DNA of 64,000 nt from Amycolatopsis roodepoortensis. GTDB taxonomy: Bacteria > Actinomycetota > Actinomycetes > Mycobacteriales > Pseudonocardiaceae. A program made the position numbers and the translations under genes. The stretch spans positions 2,666,001 to 2,730,000 of the forward strand of contig NZ_JADBEJ010000005.1 of the NCBI RefSeq assembly GCF_014873915.1. The letters run 5' to 3'. Position 1 is the stretch's first letter. Every line of letters begins with the position of its first letter. The notes below the pieces were generated by a model that worked only from the letters and a program-made list of their open reading frames with translations, was not told the DNA's origin and ran no database searches. Below, in pieces: positions 16,787 through 25,427 of this stretch.

Positions 16787-17860
16787 TCAGCCGATGTGGA
16801 TGTCGTTGTTCGACGCGATGTCGCCGGTGCCGATGTTGACGTCACCGATGTTGCCGATGGTGCCGGTGACGTCGGAAACCGTGTCGTGGACCTCGGTGAC
16901 GCCCGCGTGGTTCGCGACGTTGGCGACCTCGTTGGCCACGTTGCCCGTGACCGCGCCGGTCACGTCGCCGTGGTTGTTGGCGACGTCACCGTAGTTGTTC
17001 GCGATGTCGTGCACCTTGGTGGTGACGTCGGCGACATCGACGTGACCGATCGTGCTGGTCAGGTCGCCCACCTCGGACAGGAAGTTCGGGGCGTCGCCCG
17101 CGACACCGTCGGTGCGCGGCAGGTCACCGGTCAGGTCGCCGACGGCCGGGACCGAGTCGACGGCCGGAACCTGGACGGCGTCCACGGCGGGGACCTCGGG
17201 GGCCAGGCCGGTCGCGGTGTCGACGGCGGCGTTGGCGAGGTCGCCGGCCTGGCCGACGGACGCGGCGTCGAGGCCGCGCGAAAGGTCGTCGTTCAGGCCG
17301 AAGCCGCCGACGGTGTTGTGCGCGAGGGCGGTCACGCCGGCGGCGGCGTTCGACACGTCGGTCACGTCGGAGACGGCCGGGACGGTGGGCAGGCCCGGGA
17401 CGTCGACCGGCAGGTCGCCCACGGCCGGGACGGCGGGCAGGCCCAGCTCCGGCAGGCCCGGCACGGCCGGGACACCCGGGAGGCCGGTCTCGGGCAGGGC
17501 CGGGAGGGTGTCGACACCGGGGACGGCGACCGGCAGGCCGGCGGTCAGCGCGGTGAGCTGGTCGATCGCGCCCTGGACGCCGTCGGCGCACTCGCCGTCG
17601 GTGCCGTCGACGGCGTTCGTGACGCCGAAGCCCGCCAGGTTGTCGGCGGTGGCCGCGGTGTTCCCGGTGAGGTCGGTGACGGTGCCGACCGGCACGAAGT
17701 CGAGCACCAGCGGGACGACCTCGTGCACGTCGGCGGCGTTGATGTCACCGAGGCCGGCGTCGGCCAGCACCTGCTGCGGGTTGGTGGCGAACGCCGCACG
17801 GGCCGCGGTGTCGTTCAGCAGGTTGAGGGTGAAGTCGTGCAGGGTCTGGACGGAACCCAT
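16787..17860 (-). CDS. IniB-like protein (IniB N-terminal domain)
   Basis: 357 residues. The first about 55 residues (LHDFTLNLLNDTAARAAF ... QQVLADAGLGDINAADVHEVVPLVLD) match the IniB N-terminal domain. The rest is low-complexity, rich in Gly, Val, Pro, Asp and Asn, with recurring LPxVP-type units (PGVPAVPGLPELGLPAVPAV) and a C-terminal tract of GDVxN repeats. There is no obvious signal peptide or cysteine pair. IniB is the first gene of the mycobacterial isoniazid-inducible operon, and its molecular role is unknown. ATG at 17860 has AGGAGAGTCC upstream. Confidence 0.75.
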   Translation of the reverse strand: MGSVQTLHDFTLNLLNDTAARAAFATNPQQVLADAGLGDINAADVHEVVPLVLDFVPVGTVTDLTGNTAATADNLAGFGVTNAVDGTDGECADGVQGAIDQLTALTAGLPVAVPGVDTLPALPETGLPGVPAVPGLPELGLPAVPAVGDLPVDVPGLPTVPAVSDVTDVSNAAAGVTALAHNTVGGFGLNDDLSRGLDAASVGQAGDLANAAVDTATGLAPEVPAVDAVQVPAVDSVPAVGDLTGDLPRTDGVAGDAPNFLSEVGDLTSTIGHVDVADVTTKVHDIANNYGDVANNHGDVTGAVTGNVANEVANVANHAGVTEVHDTVSDVTGTIGNIGDVNIGTGDIASNNDIHIG

Positions 17861-18154
17861 GAAAGGACTCTCCTGGAGGTCTAGTCGGTGGGGAAGGCAC
17901 AGCGGCCGGAGGGCACGGCTGAGCGCAGGTCACCGAAGTTAGTGAGCCGGTGTCTCCGGGCACATCGGGGATCACTCCCGGTCGTCGCTCACTCAGCCAA
18001 TAGGGGATCGGTATGACATCGTTAGGGCGTTAGGGGCTTAACCGAGACGCACTCGGTTGGGTTTAATGCCAACCCTCACCCGGATGGGTCAAGCCGTTCA
18101 GGTGAGTGGCCCTATTTGGTCCTTAGGGGCTGGTCAAGCGAAGGAGGATGCTCG
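17861..18154. promoter_or_regulatory. Divergent control region between iniB-like and Hsp70-like genes
   Basis: 294 bp without a gene. It contains three TTAGGG-type units: CGTTAGGGCG at about 18022, CGTTAGGGGCTT at about 18030, and CCTTAGGGGCTG at about 18121. There is also an inverted repeat GGTTGGG-TTTAATG-CCAACC near 18055. These are reasonable candidate sites for the LuxR/MalT-type regulator encoded at 19285-21636, which would let one regulator control both directions. No promoter hexamers are convincing by eye. Confidence 0.4.
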
Positions 18155-19288
18155 TTGCCCTACGTCCTCGGCATCGATATCGCCTCGACCCGCACCACCG
18201 CCGCCACCTGCGTGGACTCCGGCGACGGCTGGGGCGTGCCCGAGCCGTCGTGGCTCGGCGCGCGCGGCCCGGCGGCGGCGTCCGCGGTGTTCCTCGACGA
18301 CGACGGCTACCTGCTCACCGGCGACGCCGCGGTCGAGGCGGGCCGGTCCGCGCCCGCCCGTCTGCTCACCGGATTCCACGAACGGGTCGGCGACGACGTC
18401 CCCGTGATCGTCGGCGGTGAACGGTTCCCGCCCGAATCCCTCAGCGCGGTCCTCGTGGACGCCGCCGTGGACCAGGCGGCCGAACGCTTCGGCGAGAAGC
18501 CGCGCCACATCGTGCTCACGCACCCCGTCGGATGGGGTTCGTTCCGCCGGGACCTGCTGCGCCGGGCGCTGGCCGAGGCCGGATTCCCCCGTGCCGCACT
18601 GGTCGCGGCGCCCGTCGCCGCCCTGCACGCGTACCTCGCCCCGCACGGCGACGTCACCGCCGGGGTCTGCGAGTTCGGCCCGGACGGCGCGGTGGTCACG
18701 CTCGCCGCCGCCGGGGTCAACGGCTGGCAGACGGTCAAAGCGGTGGAAGGCATCGAGCCCACCGAGGCCGTCGGCAAGGTCTTCGAGCTCGCGCACGGCG
18801 CCGGGATCCCGCCAAACTCCCTGGCAGGCATCGTGCTCTGCGGCGAGGCCCCGCCGGTTCCCGGCCGGACCCCGTGTCCCGTCTTCGCGTCGAGCGACCC
18901 GGCGCTGACGGTGGCGATCGGGGCGGCCAACATCGCCGCGCGACGTGACCTTCCTCAACCCGCCGTGGCGGGATCGGCCGTCGAAACCACCCTGCTCCCC
19001 CGGGTCGACGTGCCGGAAGAGCTCACCGAGCGGCCCGAACGGCCGCCGGTCGACATCACCCCCTTCCCCTTGCCAGAACGCACCGGGGCGGCGAAACTGC
19101 TCAGCCGGCGCAAGCCCCTCGTCGCCGGAGCCGCGGTCGTGGTGCTGGCCGCGACCACCCTGCTGCTCACCCTGACCACCCGAGAAGCCACCGCGGACAA
19201 GGGTCCCGAAGCCACTCCCACCACTTCGAGCTCGTGCGCGCCGGCCACCCCCGGTGCCACGCCGTCCACCCCCGAAGGTCGCTGTTGA
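18155..19288 (+). CDS. Hsp70/DnaK-like ATPase with C-terminal membrane anchor
   Basis: 377 residues from TTG 18155, chosen for GAAGGAGGA just upstream. The N-terminal actin-like ATPase fold starts LGIDIASTRTTAATC (phosphate 1), with THPVGWGSFRRDLL and a VAAPVAALHAYLAP segment typical of the Hsp70 superfamily. There is no substrate-binding domain. A single membrane helix (VAGAAVVVLAATTLLLTL) near residue 330 is followed by a short Thr/Ser/Pro tail. It is coupled to the next gene by a 4-bp overlap. Similar Hsp70-like proteins accompany envelope-stress loci in actinomycetes. I infer a membrane-bound sensor or chaperone working with the LuxR regulator. Confidence 0.7.
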   Translation: MPYVLGIDIASTRTTAATCVDSGDGWGVPEPSWLGARGPAAASAVFLDDDGYLLTGDAAVEAGRSAPARLLTGFHERVGDDVPVIVGGERFPPESLSAVLVDAAVDQAAERFGEKPRHIVLTHPVGWGSFRRDLLRRALAEAGFPRAALVAAPVAALHAYLAPHGDVTAGVCEFGPDGAVVTLAAAGVNGWQTVKAVEGIEPTEAVGKVFELAHGAGIPPNSLAGIVLCGEAPPVPGRTPCPVFASSDPALTVAIGAANIAARRDLPQPAVAGSAVETTLLPRVDVPEELTERPERPPVDITPFPLPERTGAAKLLSRRKPLVAGAAVVVLAATTLLLTLTTREATADKGPEATPTTSSSCAPATPGATPSTPEGRC

Positions 19289-21636
19289 ACGCACTGCTCG
19301 ACAAGCCCGGCATCATCCATCCGGGTGCCCGCAGCCTGCTCGACGAGGTGACCACCGCCCCGGAACTCCCGGTGCGGGTCACCGTCGTCGCCCCCGGCGG
19401 GCACGGCAAGACCCATCTGCTCGGCCGGCTCGAACGTCACTACGCGGCGGCGGGGGTCGAAGCGCTGCTGGTCGACGACGCCGACCAGCTCGACGACGAC
19501 GAGATCGCGAAGATCAAGGCGCAGGCCGAAGAAACCACGGCGCCCGTGGTGCTGGCCTTCCGGCCGGCGGCGCGGACGACGACCCTGCGCGTACTGGCCG
19601 ATTCCTTCGGCCGGTCGGTGACCTTGGGCGCGTTCGGCGTCGACGACGTCCGGCGGCTCGTCGAACACGCCGGCGGTGACGCGGCCACGGCGGAGGACGT
19701 CCACGCCAGGACCGGCGGTGTCCCGGGATTCGTGCTCCGCGCGGTCACCGGCAGGCTCGCGGACTTCCGCGGTGAGCTGGAGCAGCTGGACGACGACGTG
19801 CACCGGTACCTGATCGCGGCGGAGGCGGGCGCGGGCCGGAATCTCGATCTGCTGGCGGCGTTGCTGAACCGCGATCGCGAAGGACTGCCCGAGATCTTCG
19901 ACAGCGCCAGGGCGACCGGCCTGCTCGGCGAGGACGACGCGCTGCTGCCGATCGCCGCCGAAGCCATCCGGACCTGGGGTTCCCCGGGGCGGCGGCTGAC
20001 GGTGCTGCAGCGGCTGGTGGAACTCCAGCTGCGGGACGGGCTCCCGGTGCTGGAGCTCGCTCGTTCCCTGCTGGGCACGGGGAGTTCGGGCGCGAGCGCG
20101 GCCGCGGCCTTCGAGGCGGCCGCCCGTGAGGCGATGTCCGACGACACGAAACTCGCGGCGCGGTTCTACGAAGCCGCGTCCGAGGCCGGTGGGCGCGGCG
20201 CGGCGCTCACCGTCGGCTGGGCGCACGCCGCGGCGCTGGCCGGGGACCTCGACACGGCGCTGCGGCTCGGCGACGGCATGCTCGGCAGCACGTCGGACAC
20301 GGACGCCCGGGCCGCGGGCGCCGAAGTGGCGGCGACCGTGCTGGCGCATCGCGGCGAACTCGCGCACAGCGCCGAGCTGTACCAATGGTCCGGCCGGGCG
20401 GGCTCGAAGGCGTTCGCCGCGATCGCGTTGCTGGGCACCGGAAAACTCGAAGCCGCTCGCGGCGTGCTGGAGACTCCCGAAGTCCCGACCCTGTTCGCCG
20501 GCGCCGCTTCACGGATGGCGCGGGCGATCACCGATTCGGTGTCCGGCTGCGGCGCGGAAACGTTGTCGGCTCTGCTGGGCGCGGCCTCGATGCTGGAATC
20601 GGCGGGCGCTCCGGCGCCGCTCCCGGACAGCCCGGCGGCCCTCGCGGCGCTGGTGGGCCTGCATTCCGGCGAACTCGCGCTGGCCGAGTCGGTGCTGAGA
20701 CGCGCGGTGGACGGCCGGATCGGCGGTGACCTGCTCGCGAAACGGCATCGGCTGCTGCTCGGCTGGGTCGCGATGACCGCGGGCGATCTCAAGACGGCCG
20801 CCGAAGCCTTGATGCCGCCGGACGGCCTCGAAGCGCGCGACGAACTTTTCGCCGCCACCCTGCAGCTAGGGCTGGCGCGGCGATCGAGCGACCTTCCAGG
20901 CCTGCAACGGTCCTGGGACCGGGCGTACCAGGCTTCGATGCGTCAGCAGCCGGACCTGTATTCGTTGCTGCCACTGGGCGAACTCGCGATCGCGGCCGCA
21001 CGGGGCGGCGCTGGCGCCAAACTGGCAGGCCAACTGGAGCGAGCCCACTCCGTGCTCGACGCGCTCGGCAACCCTCCACTGTGGACAGCCACCCTCCGCT
21101 GGCACGAGCTGCACGCCGCCATCACCGTCGAAGACCACGCGTCGGCGGGCGAACATCTGGCCGCGCTCAACGACTTCGCCTCCTGCGGCCGCTATCCGGC
21201 CGCACTCGCCGCCGCCGCGACCGGCTGGCTCGCCGTCCTGACTGGAACCGTCGATCCCGAGGCGATCACCGCGGCCTCTTCGGAGCTGCACGACCTCGGG
21301 CTCTGCTGGGACGCCTCCCGGCTGGCCGGGCAGGCGGCGATCCGGACCTCGGACCGCAAGGCGATGGTCCAGCTGCTGGAAGCGGCGCGGCAGTTCCAAG
21401 GGCGGGCACCGGAACCCACCGCGGCCACCGGGCTGAGCGCGCTGAGCGAACGGGAACTGGAGGTCGCCCGGCTGGTCGTCGACGGGCTGACCTACAAGCA
21501 GGCCGGGAGCAAACTGTTCATCTCGGGGAAGACCGTGGAGCACCACATGGCGCGGATCCGGGGGAAACTCGGCGCCGGGGACCGGCGGGAGCTGCTGGCC
21601 ATGCTGCGGGAGTTGCTCCCCGCGGGCGAGAGCTGA
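19285..21636 (+). CDS. LuxR-family regulator with N-terminal STAND/AAA ATPase (IniR/MalT-like)
   Basis: About 783 residues from TTG 19285, which overlaps the previous stop (TTGA; GAAGG upstream). Walker A VVAPGGHGKTHLLGRL lies near residue 35 and Walker B ALLVDDADQL near 65. A long helical-repeat (TPR-like) middle follows, and the C-terminal LuxR HTH (LSERELEVARLVVDGLTYKQAGSKLFISGKTVEHHMARIRGKL). This is the MalT/LAL plan. In mycobacteria the MalT-like regulator IniR controls iniBAC, and here it lies divergent from iniB-iniA-iniC homologues. The ligand is unknown; regulation of the neighbouring cluster is inference from context. Confidence 0.78.
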   Translation: MNALLDKPGIIHPGARSLLDEVTTAPELPVRVTVVAPGGHGKTHLLGRLERHYAAAGVEALLVDDADQLDDDEIAKIKAQAEETTAPVVLAFRPAARTTTLRVLADSFGRSVTLGAFGVDDVRRLVEHAGGDAATAEDVHARTGGVPGFVLRAVTGRLADFRGELEQLDDDVHRYLIAAEAGAGRNLDLLAALLNRDREGLPEIFDSARATGLLGEDDALLPIAAEAIRTWGSPGRRLTVLQRLVELQLRDGLPVLELARSLLGTGSSGASAAAAFEAAAREAMSDDTKLAARFYEAASEAGGRGAALTVGWAHAAALAGDLDTALRLGDGMLGSTSDTDARAAGAEVAATVLAHRGELAHSAELYQWSGRAGSKAFAAIALLGTGKLEAARGVLETPEVPTLFAGAASRMARAITDSVSGCGAETLSALLGAASMLESAGAPAPLPDSPAALAALVGLHSGELALAESVLRRAVDGRIGGDLLAKRHRLLLGWVAMTAGDLKTAAEALMPPDGLEARDELFAATLQLGLARRSSDLPGLQRSWDRAYQASMRQQPDLYSLLPLGELAIAAARGGAGAKLAGQLERAHSVLDALGNPPLWTATLRWHELHAAITVEDHASAGEHLAALNDFASCGRYPAALAAAATGWLAVLTGTVDPEAITAASSELHDLGLCWDASRLAGQAAIRTSDRKAMVQLLEAARQFQGRAPEPTAATGLSALSERELEVARLVVDGLTYKQAGSKLFISGKTVEHHMARIRGKLGAGDRRELLAMLRELLPAGES

Positions 21637-21642
21637 CGCCGG

Positions 21643-22107
21643 GTGAACGCCTTCTACCACCTGTGCTTCGTCGTTCGAGATATCGGGCAGGCGACCGAAG
21701 ACCTCACCCGCACTCTCGGCGTGACCTGGAGTCCGGTCCGTGCGGGTACCCTCGGGGACTGGGACTACGAGATCGTGTTCTCGACCGGCGGGCCACCGTT
21801 CTTCGAGGTGATCCAAGGACCCGCCGGCAGCCCGTGGGATGCCACTGACGGGTCTCGCTTCGACCACATCGGCTACTGGTCCGAGGACGTCACGACCGAC
21901 AAGCAGCGCCTGGCGGATCGGGGCGCGCCGATCGAGTTCGACTCCTGCCCCTACGGCCGTTCCTTCACCTACCACCGGCTCGACAGCATCGGGGCCAGGA
22001 TCGAACTGGTCGATCTCGCGGTCCAGCCGGGATTTCGCGACGCCTGGGCCCCGGGCGCAGGGGCGATGCCGCCGCTCGAGTTCGACGACCCGGCCGCCGG
22101 TCCATGA
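21643..22107 (+). CDS. VOC-family protein (glyoxalase/bleomycin-resistance fold)
   Basis: 154 residues from GTG 21643. It begins NAFYHLCFVVRDIGQATEDLTRTLGV, with a first metal-type His in YHLCF, a DHIGYW second metal-type His and a probable Glu in ARIELVDL. This is the paired beta-alpha-beta-beta-beta module of vicinal oxygen chelate proteins. Reaction unknown: members include glyoxalases, dioxygenases and drug-binding proteins. It overlaps the next gene by 4 bp (ATGA). Confidence 0.75.
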   Translation: MNAFYHLCFVVRDIGQATEDLTRTLGVTWSPVRAGTLGDWDYEIVFSTGGPPFFEVIQGPAGSPWDATDGSRFDHIGYWSEDVTTDKQRLADRGAPIEFDSCPYGRSFTYHRLDSIGARIELVDLAVQPGFRDAWAPGAGAMPPLEFDDPAAGP

Positions 22108-22718
22108 AACCGCCGGACGAGGTCGACGATCCGCGCGCGCGTTTCGAGGCAGGGCTGAGCGGACTCCGGGGTCGCCGGATCTTGGCGGTGGACTACTGGG
22201 ATGTCCATAATTTCGCCTCCGAACCCGCGGAGTGGGACTACGGAAACTGGCATCAGGCTGTCATGGGCGTCGGGCTCGACACCGATGCGGGGCCGGCGAC
22301 GATCACCTGGACCGACACCTTCTACAGCTACGGTGTCGAGGTTCTCGACGGCCGGATCGAAGACCACCTCAGCACAGGCGACGAGGGTCCGGAACGCGTC
22401 GGGCCCGACGTCGGGTCCGCGGGCCCGTGGGACCGATACCTGCGGACGCCGATTCGTGGGACCGCCGCTCATTGGGAGCGAGTGGAACTGGGCCCGAGCC
22501 GACGAGCCGACGGCACTGTCGTCGAGCCCGCGAGCGCCGTGGACGTGCCGCTGGCACTGCGCCTCGACTTCGCCGCCGGATCGGTGTGGTTCGTCGCCGC
22601 CATGCCGCAGCCGCCGGACTGGCAGCGCGTGTTCGTCGGAGGCGACGAGATCATGGTCGTCTTCTCGCCCGAGCGAATGCGCGACATGGGCTTCGGAGAC
22701 GCCACATTCCGGCAATAG
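22104..22718 (+). CDS. Hypothetical protein, co-operonic with the VOC gene
   Basis: 204 residues, acidic and rich in Trp and Gly, with no signal peptide or membrane segment. It has recognisable blocks such as GRRILAVDYWDVHNFASEPAEWDYGNWH and PLALRLDFAAGSVWFVAAMPQP but no family I can name. It is translationally coupled to the VOC protein by ATGA. Codon usage is normal for the genome, so it is a real gene. Confidence 0.65.
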   Translation: MKPPDEVDDPRARFEAGLSGLRGRRILAVDYWDVHNFASEPAEWDYGNWHQAVMGVGLDTDAGPATITWTDTFYSYGVEVLDGRIEDHLSTGDEGPERVGPDVGSAGPWDRYLRTPIRGTAAHWERVELGPSRRADGTVVEPASAVDVPLALRLDFAAGSVWFVAAMPQPPDWQRVFVGGDEIMVVFSPERMRDMGFGDATFRQ

Positions 22719-22825
22719 TTCAGGTGGACCTGGACAGCAGGTCCTTCCGGCCGAACGACTCGTCACGAGTGGTCGCGAAGATGCATCCTTGTCACGTGTC
22801 CGATGATCGATCCGAAGGGACCGGC

Positions 22826-23131
22826 ATGCCAAGCCGGCCCAGGCACTCCGGCGACTGGTTCCAGGCGTACACGAGACACAGGAACGTCTTCGCCTCACCC
22901 GACGGAGGGCCATACACCTGTCCCTGCTGCGGCCACGCGACCCTCGGTGAGCGAGGCGGATACGAAATCTGCGAAGAATGCGGCTGGGAAGACGACGGGC
23001 AGGACGACCACGACAGCGCCACCGTCCGCGGCGGGCCGAACGGGCGGCTCAGCCTCGACGCCGCACGAACCCGATACGTCGCCGACGGCGGCATGAGGCG
23101 ACCTCACGTGCCGCCTCACCAACCCACCTGA
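22826..23131 (+). CDS. CPCC-type cysteine-rich protein
   Basis: 101 residues from ATG 22826 (AAGGGA upstream). The core YTCPCCGHATLGERGGYEICEECGWEDDGQDD contains CPCC and CEEC, four to five cysteines set to bind one zinc ion, followed by an acidic patch. This matches the Cys-rich CPCC family of small bacterial proteins, whose function is unknown. An in-frame ATG 48 bp upstream (22778) is also possible but has no ribosome site. Confidence 0.7.
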   Translation: MPSRPRHSGDWFQAYTRHRNVFASPDGGPYTCPCCGHATLGERGGYEICEECGWEDDGQDDHDSATVRGGPNGRLSLDAARTRYVADGGMRRPHVPPHQPT

Positions 23132-23254
23132 CCTCATGCCGCTGTGCTTTCCACTTCGAGATGTCGGACAGCGACTGCCCACTTGTTCCCAACCGGCCAC
23201 CCCCGTGTCGTTGCCGCTCTGCTCGCCCCGGGCCCGGCCGGTACTGTCGGCTGC

Positions 23255-23728
23255 ATGGACACCTCGGCCTTCGAACTGATCTTCGGTGATGGAGGCATCA
23301 GGGCGCGGCTGGACTGGCGACGGGTCCATGACGAGTGCGTCGTCGAAGAGCGGTACAGCCGCTCGCGTAAGGAACTCGGCGAGCTGTGCACCGTGTGGTA
23401 CGCGGACGAGTCCGGACGCGACACCGGCTACGCCCACCAAGGCGCCCGCCCCTTGCGGGTGTCGGAAGTCGCGATCACCGAAGCGTCATGGCCGCGCGCC
23501 CGTGCGTCCATGATCGCCACCCTACGACGGGAGTTCGGCCGCGCGGGCAGGCCCGTGCAGCTGGCACTTCCGGGTTACCGGGCCGGCGACGAGGTGGTGC
23601 TCCTCGATGGCAACCATCGCGCGGCGGCGGCGTACCTTGCCGACGTCGATACCCGGCTGCTGCTCTATATTCTTTGTGGCCCAACGGATTCAGGCATGCT
23701 ACCCGATCTCAGGCACTACTCGCGCTAG
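23255..23728 (+). CDS. Hypothetical protein with ParB-like DGNHR motif
   Basis: 157 residues from ATG 23255; a TACTGT hexamer ends 7 bp upstream, so translation is probably leaderless. The C-terminal part contains VVLLDGNHRAAAAYLADVDTRLLLYIL, the D-G-N-H-R signature of ParB/sulfiredoxin-fold proteins. That fold binds nucleotides or acts as a nuclease in some members, but only this one motif is clear. Its stop overlaps the convergent gene's stop by 4 bp. Confidence 0.6.
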   Translation: MDTSAFELIFGDGGIRARLDWRRVHDECVVEERYSRSRKELGELCTVWYADESGRDTGYAHQGARPLRVSEVAITEASWPRARASMIATLRREFGRAGRPVQLALPGYRAGDEVVLLDGNHRAAAAYLADVDTRLLLYILCGPTDSGMLPDLRHYSR

Positions 23729-24558
23729 GCCGCTTCCTCTTCATCACGCCGTTCCACGTCGGGGTACTTGGCCTCCGCCTCGCGCATGGCGAAGTCGAAC
23801 GCCAGGTTGCGCAGCGCCTCGGCCTGCTCGGTCTTGCGCAGGCGCCGCACGGCGTTCATGATCACGAGACTGATGAGCACCGCTCCCGGTACGGCGATGA
23901 TCTTGATCGCGATCGGCGTTCCCGACAGCACGGTCGCGTCGACGGCGAGAAGAAGCACGGGCATGATGGTCGACACCAGGATGTTGATCTCGGCCTCGGT
24001 GTTGTCGACGCTCAGCGCGGGCGCGCGCCCGCGCAGCCACAGCTTGCTGTAGGTGAACAGGTGCAAGGACGCGTTCGCCTGATGTCCGCCGCCCGCGGGC
24101 AGACTGCGATCGAGGGAGTCGTTCCGGCCCTGCTCGCCGGAATCGAGATGCCGCAGGATCGGGTGCAGCCCGGTGAGACGCTCGGTGAAGTCGTCACCGA
24201 AGGTGTCGCGAATCCTGGTCCACGATGCCGCGAGCGGAGGCGCCCCCTTGCGTCGGGTGAACCGCTCCGACAGGGCGGTGAGCTTGAAGCCGACCTCCCT
24301 GGCGAGATAGCCGACCACGAAGCTGGCCGCGATCGCCACCAGGATCAGCACCACGATGCCGGCACCCTTGACCTTGGCCAGCGAGTCCAAGATGAACGCG
24401 ATGTCGGACTGGCCGCGCCTGACGAGGTGCACACAGAACACGAGCAGCTCGGTCACCAGCACGGCCCCTGGAAGAAGCACGCTGGTCAGGTAGATGGCTG
24501 TGTAGAAGCTCATTCTGCTTGGCGCGGACTTGGCGACGAGTCCGCTGACAGGCTCCAT
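23725..24558 (-). CDS. Hypothetical integral membrane protein
   Basis: 277 residues from ATG 24558, with a TAGAGT -10-like hexamer about 10 bp upstream. Four hydrophobic segments are visible, at about residues 17-45 (AIYLTSVLLPGAVLVTELLVF), 60-85 (VVLILVAIAASFVVGYLA), and two at about 195-240 (ILVSTIMPVLLLAV, IAVPGAVLISLVI), with a large hydrophilic domain between the pairs. No family recognised. The C-terminus is charged (RRDEEEAA). Confidence 0.65.
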   Translation of the reverse strand: MEPVSGLVAKSAPSRMSFYTAIYLTSVLLPGAVLVTELLVFCVHLVRRGQSDIAFILDSLAKVKGAGIVVLILVAIAASFVVGYLAREVGFKLTALSERFTRRKGAPPLAASWTRIRDTFGDDFTERLTGLHPILRHLDSGEQGRNDSLDRSLPAGGGHQANASLHLFTYSKLWLRGRAPALSVDNTEAEINILVSTIMPVLLLAVDATVLSGTPIAIKIIAVPGAVLISLVIMNAVRRLRKTEQAEALRNLAFDFAMREAEAKYPDVERRDEEEAA

Positions 24559-24654
24559 GCGGCCCGACTCTAGACCGGCCGGGGTCGCCGGGACAGCACT
24601 TTTCGGGTTTCCACCGGGTTGTCGTACTCGCATCCGCGACACCATGATGCGACG

Positions 24655-25065
24655 GTGAACCAGACACGGATCGGCTCCGGCCACGAATATCTGCGACTGA
24701 CGGCCGAGGCCGCCGACGGCGGGCCGCCACAGTCCCTGCTGGCCGAGCTGCGGCTCCGCGACCTCTCCGCGTCGGTCGAGGTCTCGCACCACTATGCGAC
24801 AGGGTTCGCCGACCTCGCGGAGTTCTTCCGCCGGCATGCGGACGACTGGCGTGGCTGGGACGGAGTCCGAACCTGGGAGTCCCTCGAAGGGGAGCTGAAG
24901 ATCGATGCGTCCCACCGATACGGCCACGTGCGGCTGCGGGTCACGCTCCAGAGCTTTCGGCACGACTGGGGGAACGACGGCTGGACCGCGACCGGCGACT
25001 TGACGATCGAGCCTGGAGAGGAATTGTCGCGAGCCGCCGAAGAGATCAAGACCCTGACGGGTTAG
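24655..25065 (+). CDS. DUF6228-like protein
   Basis: 136 residues from GTG 24655. The pattern GFADLAEFFRRHADDWRGWDGVRTWESLEGELKIDASH followed by a beta-rich VRLRVTLQSF and WTATGDLTIEPGEELSRAAEEI matches the small actinobacterial family called DUF6228, which has no known role. Start choice is weak; no clear ribosome site. Confidence 0.6.
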   Translation: MNQTRIGSGHEYLRLTAEAADGGPPQSLLAELRLRDLSASVEVSHHYATGFADLAEFFRRHADDWRGWDGVRTWESLEGELKIDASHRYGHVRLRVTLQSFRHDWGNDGWTATGDLTIEPGEELSRAAEEIKTLTG

Positions 25066-25111
25066 GCGGCGCGTCTGGTTCCGTAAGCTCTGACTTCACA
25101 GGGATTATGAC

Positions 25112-25362
25112 TGTCCATAAAGGACCAAAGTTCGGGCTTCGGCACGCTTTGCCGGGTGCCGGCCCAGACCGGGGTTGCGAAAGCCACTTTCGCAACCTTC
25201 AACGTTGTGAAAGTGGCTTTCGCAACGTCGGCCGCGGCCGGGCACAGTACCGCCCTGGCGATCATGTCGCGAAAGCCACTTTCGAGACGTCTGACGTCCC
25301 GAAAGTGGCTTTCGCGACACCACTCCTCAGACCAGAGATCGGCGAAGTGTCCTTTATGGACA
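25112..25362. repeat. Composite palindrome cluster bounded by a 14-bp inverted repeat
   Basis: TGTCCATAAAGGAC (25112-25125) and its complement GTCCTTTATGGACA (25349-25362) bracket 251 bp. Inside are GGTTGCGAAAG-CCA-CTTTCGCAACC (25173-25197) and three more GAAAGCCACTTTC or GAAAGTGGCTTTC units up to about 25318. The same hairpin unit recurs at 39690-39751. No open reading frame is supported. The build resembles a small non-coding mobile or repeat element (MITE or REP-like). Confidence 0.6.
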
Positions 25363-25427
25363 AAGAGCTCATCAGATCACCCTTTTGCAGGTAGACGCCC
25401 GCACACGAGGCGCGTAGGAACAGGAGA

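Noticed and set aside
16778..17884. 368-residue plus-strand frame opposite the IniB-like gene
   Set aside because: Monotonous Val/Gly/Asp composition is simply the mirror of the repetitive iniB sequence; no ribosome site.
25173..25320. Repeated GCGAAAGTGGCTTTCGC units considered as a CRISPR array
   Set aside because: Units alternate in orientation, spacers are irregular and partly palindromic, and no cas genes are near.
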